A DNA stretch of 37,382 nt, from contig NZ_BPQM01000036.1 in NCBI RefSeq assembly GCF_022179245.1, positions 1 through 37,382 on the forward strand. Reading direction: 5' to 3'. The translations under genes were made by a program, and so were the position numbers. This document shows positions 1 to 8,470 of the stretch, in pieces. The DNA comes from Methylobacterium gregans (GTDB lineage Bacteria > Pseudomonadota > Alphaproteobacteria > Rhizobiales > Beijerinckiaceae). The notes below the pieces were generated by a model. It was not told where the DNA came from, ran no database searches, and worked only from the letters and a program-made list of their open reading frames with translations. Every line of letters begins with the position of its first letter. Within the stretch, counting starts at the first letter, position 1.

Positions 1-51
1 TGCCGAGCAGGCCCGAGCGGGTGTAGAGCAGGCGCTCGGGCCTGCTCGGCA
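1..51. repeat. 19-bp perfect inverted repeat at the window start (probable fold-back artefact)
   Basis: Bases 1-19 are the exact reverse complement of bases 33-51, with a 13-base spacer. The reverse complement of bases 1-31 reads as acetate kinase coding sequence (Leu-Leu-Tyr-Thr-Arg-Ser-Gly-Leu-Leu-Gly). That is what should lie just upstream of the Arg-Ser-Gly-Leu-Leu-Gly encoded from base 33. The forward reading frame is interrupted by TAG at 24-26. The simplest reading is that the assembly ends here and the first ~31 bases are an inverted copy of the gene's own upstream sequence. A real hairpin-forming rearrangement is possible but less likely. Confidence 0.8.
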
Positions 52-425
52 TCTCCGGCGTGTCGAACGACATGCGCGCACTGCGCGCCCGGGCAGGCGC
101 GGACCCGGATGCCCGGATGGCGATCGATCTCTTCATCTATCGCATCGGGCGCGAGATCGGTTCGATGGTCGCGGCGCTGGGCGGGATCGACGCCATCGTC
201 TTCACCGGCGGCATCGGCGAGAACGATGCGGCGACGCGCGCAGAGGTTCTGCGTGCCGCCGCCTGGGCCGGGTTCTCCCTCGACGAGGCCGCCAATGCTG
301 GAGGCGGTCCCCTCGTGACGCGCGGTCCCGGCCCGAGCGCCTGGGTCATCCCGACCGACGAGGAAGCAATGATCGCCCGCGATACGCGCGCGGTGCTCGC
401 CGCCATGCGCCAGCCGGTGCTGTGA
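33..425 (+). CDS. ackA: acetate/propionate kinase, C-terminal part (5' end missing)
   Basis: This is the C-terminal ~130 residues of an acetate kinase, which interconverts acetyl phosphate + ADP with acetate + ATP in the cytoplasm. The motif RSGLLGISGVSNDMR and the nucleotide-binding segment VFTGGIGEND are typical of the family's second ASKHA domain. The end, VIPTDEEAMIARDT, matches the conserved IPTxEExxIAxD tail. The full protein would be about 400 residues, so two thirds lies outside the window. A GTG at 60 is only an internal codon, because homology runs up to base 33. Upstream sequence is replaced by an inverted repeat. Related genomes often place a phosphate acetyltransferase upstream, and DUF3141 and fabI follow here, so the set probably handles acetyl phosphate and acyl groups. 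Confidence 0.9.
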   Translation, partial: RSGLLGISGVSNDMRALRARAGADPDARMAIDLFIYRIGREIGSMVAALGGIDAIVFTGGIGENDAATRAEVLRAAAWAGFSLDEAANAGGGPLVTRGPGPSAWVIPTDEEAMIARDTRAVLAAMRQPVL

Positions 426-439
426 GACAGGAGACGACG

Positions 440-943
440 ATGGAGACGCTGACTCCGCAACCAAGCTCGGCCTTCGCGTCCGGTGGCACGCCCTTCATGT
501 CGGCGGCCGATCTTGCGAGTTACGCAGCCAGCATCAAGTCCGCACGTGCCCTCAGGGAGCGTGAAGGCCTCGACCGAGCCGACAAGGCTCAGGCCGAGCT
601 CATCAAGCGGCTGTCGGAGACGGTCGAGCTGACGCCCGAGAAGGTTCAGGAGATCACCGCCACGCTCCTGCACAGGCTGCGCGTCGCCGCCGAGCAGGGC
701 AGGAAGGAGCTGCAGGTGATGCGCTTTCCGAATGCGCTGTGCACCGATGGTGCCCGCGCCATCAACAACGTCGAAGCGGATTGGCCCGAGACCCTGACCG
801 GCCGCCCGCGCCAGGCCTTCGAGTTCTGGCGCGATCGTCTGCAGCCGAGCGGCTACGGTCTGCGCGCGATGATCGTCGACTGGCCGCACGGCATGCCGGG
901 CGACGTCGCCTTCTTCCTCACCTGGGACGCTCCCCAGCCCTGA
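440..943 (+). CDS. hypothetical protein, 167 aa, between ackA and the DUF3141 gene
   Basis: I do not recognise this protein. The chosen ATG at 440 has an AGGAG at 428-432 with a seven-base spacer. A GTG at 422 overlapping the ackA stop is a possible longer start. Residues ~20-100 look like charged amphipathic helices (many Arg, Glu, Lys and Ala). The C-terminal third is more globular, with several Trp and the segment GYGLRAMIVDWPHGMPGD. There is no signal peptide or membrane segment. The helical first part is reminiscent of granule-associated phasins, and the neighbour has PHA-synthase-like catalytic residues, but that link is inference from composition and context only. It is probably co-transcribed with the flanking genes: 14 bases separate it from ackA and 30 from the next start. 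Confidence 0.8.
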   Translation: METLTPQPSSAFASGGTPFMSAADLASYAASIKSARALREREGLDRADKAQAELIKRLSETVELTPEKVQEITATLLHRLRVAAEQGRKELQVMRFPNALCTDGARAINNVEADWPETLTGRPRQAFEFWRDRLQPSGYGLRAMIVDWPHGMPGDVAFFLTWDAPQP

Positions 944-973
944 CCGATCCGCCCCGCACAGAGGAGGTCTGCC

Positions 974-3292
974 ATGGCACGTCCCGACACCGCCGAAGCC
1001 GGCACGGGCGTCGAGGCTCTCGCTGCCCTGTCGTTCCAGACCCGGATCGCGCAGGTCTACCAGCGCCGTCTCGCCGCGGCGATCGAGGGCTACAGCGCCG
1101 CGACCGACGCTGCCAACCGCGCCTGGATCGTGACGGCCCGGCCGCTCACGCCAATAGAGGCCTTGGGGGAGGCGGTCAGCTACTGGACCGATTTCACACA
1201 GCGCTCGCTGCTGTTCTGGGACACGCTCCGGCAGCGCGGCAATGATTGGCTGGCGCATGAGGCGGCGGGCAAGCCGCCTCTCATCGCCTTCGATTACGAG
1301 ATCGTGACCGATGCGCGCGGCTTCGAGCGCCCGGCAAACTACGCGCTCGTGCACATCGCCGCCCCCCTGGACCGCCCGACCGATCCCGACAAGCGCCCCT
1401 ACGTGATCATCGACCCCCGCGCGGGGCACGGGCCCGGCATCGGCGGCTTCAAGGTCGATTCGGAGGTCGGGGTCGCGCTGCGCGCCGGCCACCCCGTTTA
1501 CATGGTCATCTTCTTTCCCGAGCCGGTCCCGGGCCAGACCCTCGCCGACGTGGCCTGGGCAGAGGCCGAGTTCCTGCGCGTCGTGCGCGAGCGCCACCCG
1601 ACACGCGGCAAACCCGTGATCGTCGGCAATTGTCAGGGCGGATGGGCCGCCATCCTGATCGGTGCGCTGGAGCCGCAAGGCGCCGGCCCCATCGTGATGA
1701 ACGGCGCGCCGATGTCCTACTGGGCCGGAAACGACGCCGAGAACCCGATGCGCTACGCGGGCGGCCTGCTCGGCGGCAGCTGGCCGGCGCTCTTGGCGAG
1801 CGATCTCGGCGGAGGCAGATTCGACGGCGCCTACCTCGTCGAGAATTTCGAGTTGCTGAACCCGGCCAACACGTATTTCGGCAAGACCTACAATCTCTTC
1901 GCGAAGATCGACACCGAGGCGCCGCGCTACCTCGCCTTCGAGCGCTGGTGGGGCGGCTACTTCCTGATGAACCGCGAGGAGATTGGCTGGATCGTCGACA
2001 ACCTCTTCGTGGGCAACCGGCTGGCCTCCGGTCGCGCGGAATGGGCGCCCGGCAAGGCCTTCGACCTGCGAGCGATCCGCTCGCCGATCATCCTGTTCGC
2101 CTCCTTGGGCGATAACATCACGCCGCCGCAGCAGGCCTTCAACTGGGTTGCCGACCTCTATCCGACGACGGAGGATCTCAAGGCGAACGGGCAGGTGATC
2201 GTCGGCCTGATGCACGAGAGCGTCGGGCATCTCGGGATCTTCGTCTCAGGGAGTGTCGCGCGGCGGGAGCACAGCCAGATCGTGGACCTGCTCGACTACA
2301 TCGAGCACCTTCCGCCCGGCCTCTACGGCATGAAGGTCGAGGAGCAGCGCGTGGACGGCGCGGTGAGCTACGACGCCGTCCTGCGCGAGGTGCGGGTCGA
2401 GGACCTTCAGAAGCTGCAGAGATACTCCCGCAAGGACGAGGTGCCATTCGCGGCCGTCGAGCGCGTCTCGCGGTTGAACGCCGCGGCCTACGAGAGCTGC
2501 GTGCATCCGGTGATCGAGGCGCTGGTCCGGCCCGAGACGGCTCCGCTGCTGCGCGCGCTCCACCCCCTCCGGGCGCGGCGTTGGGCTCTGTCCGACCTCA
2601 ACCCGTTCCTTGCTCCCGTCGGCGCCTGGGCGGAACTCGTCCGCGCGCACCGCGTGCGGCGCGACGAGGCTGGTCCGTTGACCGCGATCGAGCACCGGGT
2701 CGCGGCCGGCATCATGGCCGGTTGGGATCTCTACCGCGGTCTGCGCGACGCGGTGGCCGAGAACCTGTTCTATGCCGTCTACGGCACGATGAGCCTGACG
2801 AGCTCGGCCGCGTCGCCGGGGCTTCCCGCGACCGGTTCTGGCCGAGCGGAGGCGACGCTCGACGGCGATGCGGGCCGCATCGACGAGGGCGGTTTCACGG
2901 AGGCCGCGGTCCGCGCCGGCATCCTCGTGTCCCGGCTCGGTCGGCAACGCCGCGTCTCGACCTTCAAGCGGATCCGCGCTCTCGTGGGTCGCGATGTCGG
3001 CCTGCTCGCCATGCCGATAGAGGAGGCGGCGCGCGTGGTGCGACAGCAGGCTTCCATCGTTGAGCAGGACCCGGATCAGGCCCTCGCCGCTCTGCCGAAC
3101 CTCGTCCCGAGCGCGGACGAGCGAAGCCGGCTTCTCGACATCCTGAGACGCCTGAAAAGCCATCTCGAGCTCGAGCCGGCACAGCGGGCCCTGATGCCGC
3201 GCCTCGAGGAGCTTCTGGGATCCGCGCCTGAGCCCGAACTCGCTCCCGAGCGCGATCACGCGTCGGCGCCGGCCGGGCGCAAGGCGAGCTGA
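974..3292 (+). CDS. DUF3141 domain protein, alpha/beta-hydrolase fold with PhaC-like Cys-Asp-His triad
   Basis: This 772-residue protein belongs to the DUF3141 family, sometimes labelled a 3-hydroxyalkanoate synthetase-like protein. The middle contains a nucleophile elbow GNCQGGWAA with Cys at residue 220, in the G-x-C-x-G form used by polyhydroxyalkanoate synthases. Later come SLGDNITPP (Asp380) and ESVGHLGIF (His419), in the order and spacing expected of the PhaC Asp and His. Residues ~550-750 are a separate, Ala/Arg-rich helical region with no recognised motif. There is no signal peptide. ATG 974 is preceded by GGAGG. Family precedent gives no firm reaction; an acyltransferase or thioesterase using a Cys acyl intermediate is an inference. 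Its place between acetate kinase and fabI suggests acyl-CoA or acyl phosphate metabolism. Confidence 0.9.
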   Translation: MARPDTAEAGTGVEALAALSFQTRIAQVYQRRLAAAIEGYSAATDAANRAWIVTARPLTPIEALGEAVSYWTDFTQRSLLFWDTLRQRGNDWLAHEAAGKPPLIAFDYEIVTDARGFERPANYALVHIAAPLDRPTDPDKRPYVIIDPRAGHGPGIGGFKVDSEVGVALRAGHPVYMVIFFPEPVPGQTLADVAWAEAEFLRVVRERHPTRGKPVIVGNCQGGWAAILIGALEPQGAGPIVMNGAPMSYWAGNDAENPMRYAGGLLGGSWPALLASDLGGGRFDGAYLVENFELLNPANTYFGKTYNLFAKIDTEAPRYLAFERWWGGYFLMNREEIGWIVDNLFVGNRLASGRAEWAPGKAFDLRAIRSPIILFASLGDNITPPQQAFNWVADLYPTTEDLKANGQVIVGLMHESVGHLGIFVSGSVARREHSQIVDLLDYIEHLPPGLYGMKVEEQRVDGAVSYDAVLREVRVEDLQKLQRYSRKDEVPFAAVERVSRLNAAAYESCVHPVIEALVRPETAPLLRALHPLRARRWALSDLNPFLAPVGAWAELVRAHRVRRDEAGPLTAIEHRVAAGIMAGWDLYRGLRDAVAENLFYAVYGTMSLTSSAASPGLPATGSGRAEATLDGDAGRIDEGGFTEAAVRAGILVSRLGRQRRVSTFKRIRALVGRDVGLLAMPIEEAARVVRQQASIVEQDPDQALAALPNLVPSADERSRLLDILRRLKSHLELEPAQRALMPRLEELLGSAPEPELAPERDHASAPAGRKAS

Positions 3293-3316
3293 AGTCGATC
3301 ACCGAGGAGCCAGCCG

Positions 3317-4099
3317 ATGACGCAGATCCCTGACGGCAACGCCCTGCGCGGTAAGCGCGTCCTCGTGCTCGGCGTGGCAAACGAGCACTCCATCGCCTTT
3401 GGCTGCGCCCGAGTCTTCCGCCGGCTCGGAGCGGAGATCGCCCTGACCTACCTGAACGAGAAGGCCAAGCCACATGTCGAGCCGCTGGCCCGTGAGCTCG
3501 ACGCGGCGATCCTGCTGCCATGCGACGTTCAACGCGAGGGGGAGCTCGACGCGGTGTTCCGGCACCTTACCGAGACCTGGGGTCGCCTCAACATCGCGCT
3601 CCACTCGATCGCCTTCGCTCCGAAGTCCGACCTGCAGGGGAACCTCGTCGACAGCTCGGCAGCCGGCTTCGGGCTTGCGATGGACGTGTCCTGCCACTCC
3701 TTCATCCGCATGGCCCGGCTGGCCGCACCGCTGATGACGGAAGGGGGCACTCTGCTGACCATGAGCTATCATGGCGCCGAGAAGGTCGTTCCGAACTACA
3801 ATCTGATGGGGCCGGTGAAGGCGGCGCTCGAATGTGCCGTGCGCTACCTCGCCTACGAGCTCGGCCCGAGCGGCATCCGCGTCCACGCAGTCTCGCCCGG
3901 GCCCCTCAAGACGCGCGCCGCCTCGGGGCTGAAAGATTTCGACACTCTACTCAGCGAGGCGGTCGAGCGCTCGCCCATCGGTGAACTCGTCGATATCGAC
4001 GATGTCGGCCTCACCGCGGCGTTCCTCACGACGCCTTACGCCGCGAGACTGACCGGGATGACCGTCCACGTGGACGGCGGCCTCAGCATCATGGCCTGA
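3317..4099 (+). CDS. fabI: enoyl-[acyl-carrier-protein] reductase (NADH), FabI type
   Basis: This 260-residue short-chain dehydrogenase performs the last reduction of fatty-acid elongation, trans-2-enoyl-ACP to acyl-ACP with NADH. It starts with the FabI-type cofactor loop LVLGVANEHSIAFG. It carries the FabI-specific Tyr151 (MSYHGAEKVVPN) and the catalytic Tyr161-x6-Lys168 (YNLMGPVK). The region LKTRAASGL is the substrate-binding loop, and the ending GMTVHVDGG is conserved. Length is normal for FabI. The start is supported by AGGAG at 3305-3309. It lies 24 bases after the DUF3141 gene and is probably in the same operon. In related bacteria this FabI often accompanies pta/ack and may be a second copy beside a housekeeping fabI; that copy number cannot be seen here. 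Confidence 0.93.
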   Translation: MTQIPDGNALRGKRVLVLGVANEHSIAFGCARVFRRLGAEIALTYLNEKAKPHVEPLARELDAAILLPCDVQREGELDAVFRHLTETWGRLNIALHSIAFAPKSDLQGNLVDSSAAGFGLAMDVSCHSFIRMARLAAPLMTEGGTLLTMSYHGAEKVVPNYNLMGPVKAALECAVRYLAYELGPSGIRVHAVSPGPLKTRAASGLKDFDTLLSEAVERSPIGELVDIDDVGLTAAFLTTPYAARLTGMTVHVDGGLSIMA

Positions 4100-4138
4100 G
4101 CGCCGAGCCGCGCGGGGAGACGGTGTGCGGGTCGGCCG

Positions 4139-4840
4139 TCACGGGAGTGCGGCCCCCGTGGAGAGACTTTGGACCAGGAGGCCGACCTCCCGTCGGGCGA
4201 CGCCGAGGTGGTGATCGACCTCCGCCAGGATCGTGTCCGCCCGGCCTGCCTCGATGGCCTCCAGCAGCGGTACGTGGGCGCGGGCCAGCTTCATCGGATC
4301 ATCGTACAGGCGTCCGATCAGCCCGATGACGACGCGCAGTTCCGAAGAGAGACCGTCGAACACACGCAGCAGCCGGCTGTTGCCGGCGGCCTCGAAGATC
4401 ATGCGGTGGAACTGGTAGTCCGCCTCGATGCAGGCGGCGGGATCGTCCGCGCGGGCGAGCGCGTCCATCAGCGCGAGTTGCTCGCGCAATGCCGCGCGGG
4501 TCTTCTGCGTCAGCCGGCAGGAGGCCGCGAGCGCGGCATGGCGCTCGACGCAGATCCGCAGGTCGTAGAGTTCGTCGACTTCCGCCGCCGAGAGCTCCCG
4601 GACGAAGAATCCGCGACGCGGCGAGGCGCGCAGTAGACCCTGATTCTCCAAGAGGCGCGCCGCCTCGCGCACAGGCGCTCGGCTGATGCCCAATTCACGG
4701 GCAACCGCAGCCTCCGATACCTTGGTGCCGGGACGCAGGCGCCCCTCCACGATGGCCGCGCTGAGACTACGCGCGACCTGACGGACGAGATCGCTTTCGA
4801 CCACCTCCGGCAACCCCACCAGCTGGGACTTCACACGCAT
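4139..4840 (-). CDS. GntR-family transcriptional regulator, FCD subfamily
   Basis: This 233-residue DNA-binding repressor or activator has a winged helix at residues ~15-78, with GISRAPVREAARLLENQGLL as the GntR recognition signature. An all-helical FCD ligand domain spans ~88-215. The four residues that usually hold a metal in FCD domains are all present: Asp141, His145, His189 and His211. The ligand is therefore probably a carboxylate bound through a metal, which is family knowledge. A perfect GGAGGT sits in front of the ATG at 4840. It is divergent from the aldolase/ABC-transporter operon, so it most likely controls that operon and itself from the shared 219-base intergenic region. The ligand is unknown, perhaps the transported substrate or its hydroxy/keto acid product. 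Confidence 0.93.
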   Translation of the reverse strand: MRVKSQLVGLPEVVESDLVRQVARSLSAAIVEGRLRPGTKVSEAAVARELGISRAPVREAARLLENQGLLRASPRRGFFVRELSAAEVDELYDLRICVERHAALAASCRLTQKTRAALREQLALMDALARADDPAACIEADYQFHRMIFEAAGNSRLLRVFDGLSSELRVVIGLIGRLYDDPMKLARAHVPLLEAIEAGRADTILAEVDHHLGVARREVGLLVQSLSTGAALP

Positions 4841-4877
4841 CGCGCACCTCCATTCGGCCAGTGTGCAACAATTAAGC

Positions 4878-4932
4878 GTCGATTGTCGACAGTTTTGGCT
4901 TGATTCCGGCGCATTGTCGCGTCACGTTGACG
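4878..4932. promoter_or_regulatory. candidate GntR operator pair between divergent genes
   Basis: Two short inverted repeats of the same 5-3-5 form lie in the intergenic region: GTCGA-TTG-TCGAC at 4878-4890 and CGTCA-CGT-TGACG at 4920-4932. The 7-mer ATTGTCG occurs at 4882-4888 and again at 4913-4919, 31 bases apart, about three helical turns. FCD-type GntR proteins usually bind short TTGT/ACAA-like palindromes, and the first site also contains TGTCGACA. That these are the repressor's operators is inference from position and symmetry. Confidence 0.45.
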
Positions 4933-5059
4933 ACACACGGAAACGAAGCACTGCAGCGCCCACGATCTGCCAGGACTGATCTCGTCCTCGGTTCGGGGGT
5001 CGGCAACAGCATTGCGCCGCTTGTCCCGAAGTTCATTCAGCCACGCGCGAGGTCAGCCG

Positions 5060-5836
5060 ATGTCTGTCAATGCTCCGCTCAGCACTGCTTCGGCGGAGGC
5101 GGCCGTGCAGCGCATCCGCGTCGATCTCGCGGCCGCCTACCGCCTGATCCACCGCCTCGGTCTCGACGACAGCATCTACACCCACATCTCTGCCCGCCTG
5201 CCCGGCCGGGAGCACCGCTTCCTGATCAATCCCTACGGATTGCGCTTCGAGGAGGTGAAAGCCGGCAACCTCGTCACGGTGGATCTCGACGGGCGCGTGG
5301 TGGACGATCCCGCCGGTTTGGGCATCAACCCGGCCGGCTTCACGATCCACAGCGCCATCCACGCCGCCCGTGACGACGCGCTCTGCGTGCTGCACACCCA
5401 TACCGTGGCGGGCGTGGCCGTCTCCTGCCAGGAGGAGGGTTTGCTGCCGCTCAATCAATGGTCGATGCAGTTCGCCGGCTGCCTCGCCTACCATCCCTAC
5501 GAAGGCATCGCCCTCGACCTCGACGAGCGGGCGCGGTTGGTGGCCGATCTCGGCGACAAGTCCGTGATGGTGCTGCAGAACCACGGCATGCTGACCTGCG
5601 GCCGCTCGGTCGCGGAGGCGTTCAAGCTGATGCACAACCTGGAGCGCTCCTGCCGCGCCCAGCTCGCCCTCCAATCCGCCGGCGCGCCGCTGATCCGCCC
5701 GTCCGTCGCCGTGGCCGCCAAGACCGCCGGCCAGTACGCGCGGCTCTACGACAAGATCGAGGCCGGCGGCACAGATGCCGAGTGGGATGCCTTCAAGCGG
5801 ATGCTGGAGCGCAGCGATCCCGATTACTGCGACTGA
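5060..5836 (+). CDS. class II aldolase/adducin family protein
   Basis: This 258-residue protein has the class II aldolase/adducin fold, which binds a divalent metal and cleaves or epimerises hydroxylated substrates. Visible metal ligands are His112 and His114 in LHTHT and His175 in QNHGML. The N-terminal segment IYTHISARLPG and FLINPYGLRFEEV are typical of the family's adducin-like branch. The start at 5060 is preferred over a TTG at 5012 because GCGAGG precedes it at the right distance and the family's N-terminus begins near here. It is the first gene of the operon divergent from the GntR regulator, 108 bases before the binding-protein gene. The exact substrate is unknown; a C-C cleavage or dehydration step on the imported compound is inferred. 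Confidence 0.9.
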   Translation: MSVNAPLSTASAEAAVQRIRVDLAAAYRLIHRLGLDDSIYTHISARLPGREHRFLINPYGLRFEEVKAGNLVTVDLDGRVVDDPAGLGINPAGFTIHSAIHAARDDALCVLHTHTVAGVAVSCQEEGLLPLNQWSMQFAGCLAYHPYEGIALDLDERARLVADLGDKSVMVLQNHGMLTCGRSVAEAFKLMHNLERSCRAQLALQSAGAPLIRPSVAVAAKTAGQYARLYDKIEAGGTDAEWDAFKRMLERSDPDYCD

Positions 5837-5944
5837 CCAGCCCCTACCGCCGGTACCATCCGTCGGCTTCCTGACACGAGCCGAACGCCGTCGCGCGCCC
5901 GACGGAGGCGGCCCCCGCCGCGAGACTCCAGACGAGGACCTTCG

Positions 5945-7489
5945 ATGTTCAAGACGATCCTGACGGGCGTCGCCCTCACCCTGTGCTTCACCGGCGCTGC
6001 GTCGGCTCAGACCCCCGGCGGCGTCGCCAACGTGGTGATCCAGCCCGAGCCGCCGGGCCTGATGCTCGGTCTCGTCCAGAACGCGCCGGCTCAGACGGTG
6101 GCGGGTAACATCTACGAGGGCCTGCTGCGCTACGATTTCGCTCTCAAGCCGCTGCCCGGCCTCGCCGAGCGCTGGAGCGTGAGCGAGGACGGCCGAACCT
6201 ACACCTTCAACCTCGCGGCGAACGCCACTTGGCACGACGGCAAGCCGTTCACCGCCGAGGACGTGATCTTCTCGGTCGAGTTCTTGCGCCAGACCCATTC
6301 GCGCGCCCGCGGCAACCTCGCGAAGGTCACAAGCGTGGAGGCGCCCGACGCTCACACCGTGGTCTTTACCCTCTCCGAGCCGTTCGGCCCGTTCCTGGGC
6401 ATCTTCGAAGTCGGCTCGCTGCCGATGGTGCCGAAGCACATTTATGCCGGCACCGACTACAAGACCAACCCAGCCAACAACAATCCGATCGGCACCGGGC
6501 CGTACATGTTCAAGGAGTGGAAGAAGGGTTCCTACATCCGCCTGGTCAAGAATCCGAACTACCATGTGGCCGGAAAGCCCTATCTCGACGACATCTACTG
6601 GCACGTCATCCCCGATGCGGCTGCCCGCGCTGTCGCCTTCGAGACCGGCAAGGTCGACATCCTGCCTGGCGGCTCGGTCGAGAACTTCGACATTCCGCGC
6701 CTTTCGCAGGCCAAGGGGGTCTGCGTAACCAAGAAGGGCTGGGAATACTTCGCTCCGCTCTCCTGGCTCTGGCTCAACAACCGCAGCGGCCCGACCGCCA
6801 ACAAGGCCTTCCGCCAAGCGGTCTCCTACGCCCTTGACCGTGACTTCGCGAAGGACGTGATCTGGAACGGCCTCGGCAAGCCGGCGATCGGGCCGATCGC
6901 CTCATCGACGCGCTTCTTCAACCCCAAGCTTGCCAAGTATTCCTACGACCCGGTCAAGGCCAAGGCCTTGCTCAAGGAATCCGGGTACAAGGGCGAGACT
7001 GTCCGCCTGCTGCCGATGCCCTACGGCGAGACCTGGCAGCGCTGGGCGGAGGCGGTGAAGCAGAACCTCGAAGATATCGGCATCAAGACCGAGCTCGTTT
7101 CCACCGACGTGGCCGGCTGGAACCAGAAGACCTCCGACTGGGACTACGACATCGCCTTCACCTACGTGTTCCAGTACGGCGACCCGGCGCTCGGGGTCGC
7201 GCGCAACTACGTGTCCTCGCAGATCGCCAAGGGCTCGCCGTTCAACAACGTCGAGGGCTACGCGAATCCGGCGGTCGATGCAGGGTTCGCGGACGGTGCG
7301 GCGACGGTCGACGCGGCCAAGCGGCAGGCGGCCTACGACGGCGTCCAGAAGATCATCATCGAGGACGCCCCGCTCGCCTGGCTGCTGGAGCTGGAATTCC
7401 CGACCCTCACCCGCTGCAAAGTGCACGATCTCATCACCACCAGCATCGGCGTGAACGACGGGTTCCGCGACGCATGGATCGAGCGCTGA
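5945..7489 (+). CDS. ABC transporter substrate-binding protein, family 5 (peptide/opine/nickel type)
   Basis: This 514-residue periplasmic binding protein belongs to the DppA/OppA-like family. It begins with a Sec signal peptide: Lys near the N-terminus, a hydrophobic core, and cleavage predicted after Ala-Ser-Ala at residues 20-22. Family features include GNIYEGLLRYD, the WHDGKPFTAEDV block near residue 100 and the NNPIGTGPYMFKEW block near residue 180. There is no lipobox Cys, so it should be soluble in the periplasm rather than a lipoprotein. GAGGA in front of ATG 5945 supports the start. It is followed ten bases later by the permease. The ligand is not predictable; members of this family carry di/oligopeptides, opines, glutathione or sugar derivatives. 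Confidence 0.93.
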   Translation: MFKTILTGVALTLCFTGAASAQTPGGVANVVIQPEPPGLMLGLVQNAPAQTVAGNIYEGLLRYDFALKPLPGLAERWSVSEDGRTYTFNLAANATWHDGKPFTAEDVIFSVEFLRQTHSRARGNLAKVTSVEAPDAHTVVFTLSEPFGPFLGIFEVGSLPMVPKHIYAGTDYKTNPANNNPIGTGPYMFKEWKKGSYIRLVKNPNYHVAGKPYLDDIYWHVIPDAAARAVAFETGKVDILPGGSVENFDIPRLSQAKGVCVTKKGWEYFAPLSWLWLNNRSGPTANKAFRQAVSYALDRDFAKDVIWNGLGKPAIGPIASSTRFFNPKLAKYSYDPVKAKALLKESGYKGETVRLLPMPYGETWQRWAEAVKQNLEDIGIKTELVSTDVAGWNQKTSDWDYDIAFTYVFQYGDPALGVARNYVSSQIAKGSPFNNVEGYANPAVDAGFADGAATVDAAKRQAAYDGVQKIIIEDAPLAWLLELEFPTLTRCKVHDLITTSIGVNDGFRDAWIER

Positions 7490-7498
7490 AGGGCCGGC

Positions 7499-8470
7499 AT
7501 GGCGGGCTTCATCGCGCAGCGGCTGGCCAAGGGCGTCCTCGTCCTCGCCGCCATCGTCGTCCTGAACTTCTTCCTGATCCGCCTCGCGCCGGGCGACCCC
7601 GCCCTGGTGATGGCGGGAGAGGCAGGGGCGACCGACGAGATCTTCGTGACGCAGCTGCGGACGAAGTTCGCCCTGGACAAGCCGCTCCCGAGCCAGCTTG
7701 CGGCTTACCTCGGCAGCATCGCCACACTCGATCTCGGCTACTCCGTCCGCCAGCAGATGCCGGTGGCGACGCTGATCGGCGAGCGCCTGCCGGCGACACT
7801 CCTGCTCACCGGCTGCGCCTTCCTGATCTCGATCGTACTCGGCGTCCTGCTCGGGGCACTCGCTGCCGGCCGGGCCGGCACCCTCGCGGATACTGCCATC
7901 ACCGGCCTCGCACTGCTCTTCTACGCCACGCCGCTGTTCTGGGTATCGCTGATGGCGATCATCGTGTTCTCCGTACGCCTCGAATGGCTGCCGAGCTTCG
8001 GCTTCGAGACGGTAGGCGCCGGCTATAGCGGCTTCGCCCGGGCTGCCGACATCGCGCAGCACCTCGTCCTGCCGGCCCTCACCCTCGGTCTGTTCTTCAT
8101 GGCGGTCTACGTTCGGATGACCCGGGCCTCGATGCTGGAGGTCTCGCGCCTCGACTTCGTGAAGACGGCCCGGGCCAAGGGCTTGACCGAGGGCGTGATC
8201 CAGCGCCGCCACATCCTGCGCAACGCCCTGCTGCCGGTGGTGACCCTGGCGGGCCTCCAGGCCGGGACGCTCGTGGGCGGCGCCGTCCTGACCGAGACCG
8301 TCTTCGCTTGGCCCGGGATCGGCCGGCTCATGTACGACGCGCTGCTCCAGCGCGACTACAACCTTCTGCTCGGCGTTTTCGTCGTCTCCTCCGCCATGGT
8401 CCTGATCTTCAACCTCGTCACCGACGTGGTCTACCGCATGGTCGACCCGCGCATCGAGGTCGCCCGATGA
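7499..8470 (+). CDS. ABC transporter permease, DppB type
   Basis: This 323-residue inner-membrane permease has the six-helix layout of the DppB/OppB family: a first helix near residues 9-30, then a periplasmic stretch with LRTKFALDKPLPSQ. The five-helix BPD core starts near residue 95. The EAA loop that docks the ATPase reads ARAKGLTEGVI with the following RNAL. It begins ten bases after the binding-protein stop with an AAGGG ahead of ATG 7499. Its stop overlaps the next permease start (ATGA). It forms a heterodimeric channel with the following permease. Confidence 0.94.
   Translation: MAGFIAQRLAKGVLVLAAIVVLNFFLIRLAPGDPALVMAGEAGATDEIFVTQLRTKFALDKPLPSQLAAYLGSIATLDLGYSVRQQMPVATLIGERLPATLLLTGCAFLISIVLGVLLGALAAGRAGTLADTAITGLALLFYATPLFWVSLMAIIVFSVRLEWLPSFGFETVGAGYSGFARAADIAQHLVLPALTLGLFFMAVYVRMTRASMLEVSRLDFVKTARAKGLTEGVIQRRHILRNALLPVVTLAGLQAGTLVGGAVLTETVFAWPGIGRLMYDALLQRDYNLLLGVFVVSSAMVLIFNLVTDVVYRMVDPRIEVAR

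Noticed and set aside
137..2230. Very long open frame on the minus strand opposite ackA and the DUF3141 gene
   Set aside because: It is antisense to genes with clear motifs, has Arg/Asp/Gly-rich composition without domains, and is typical of high-GC shadow frames.
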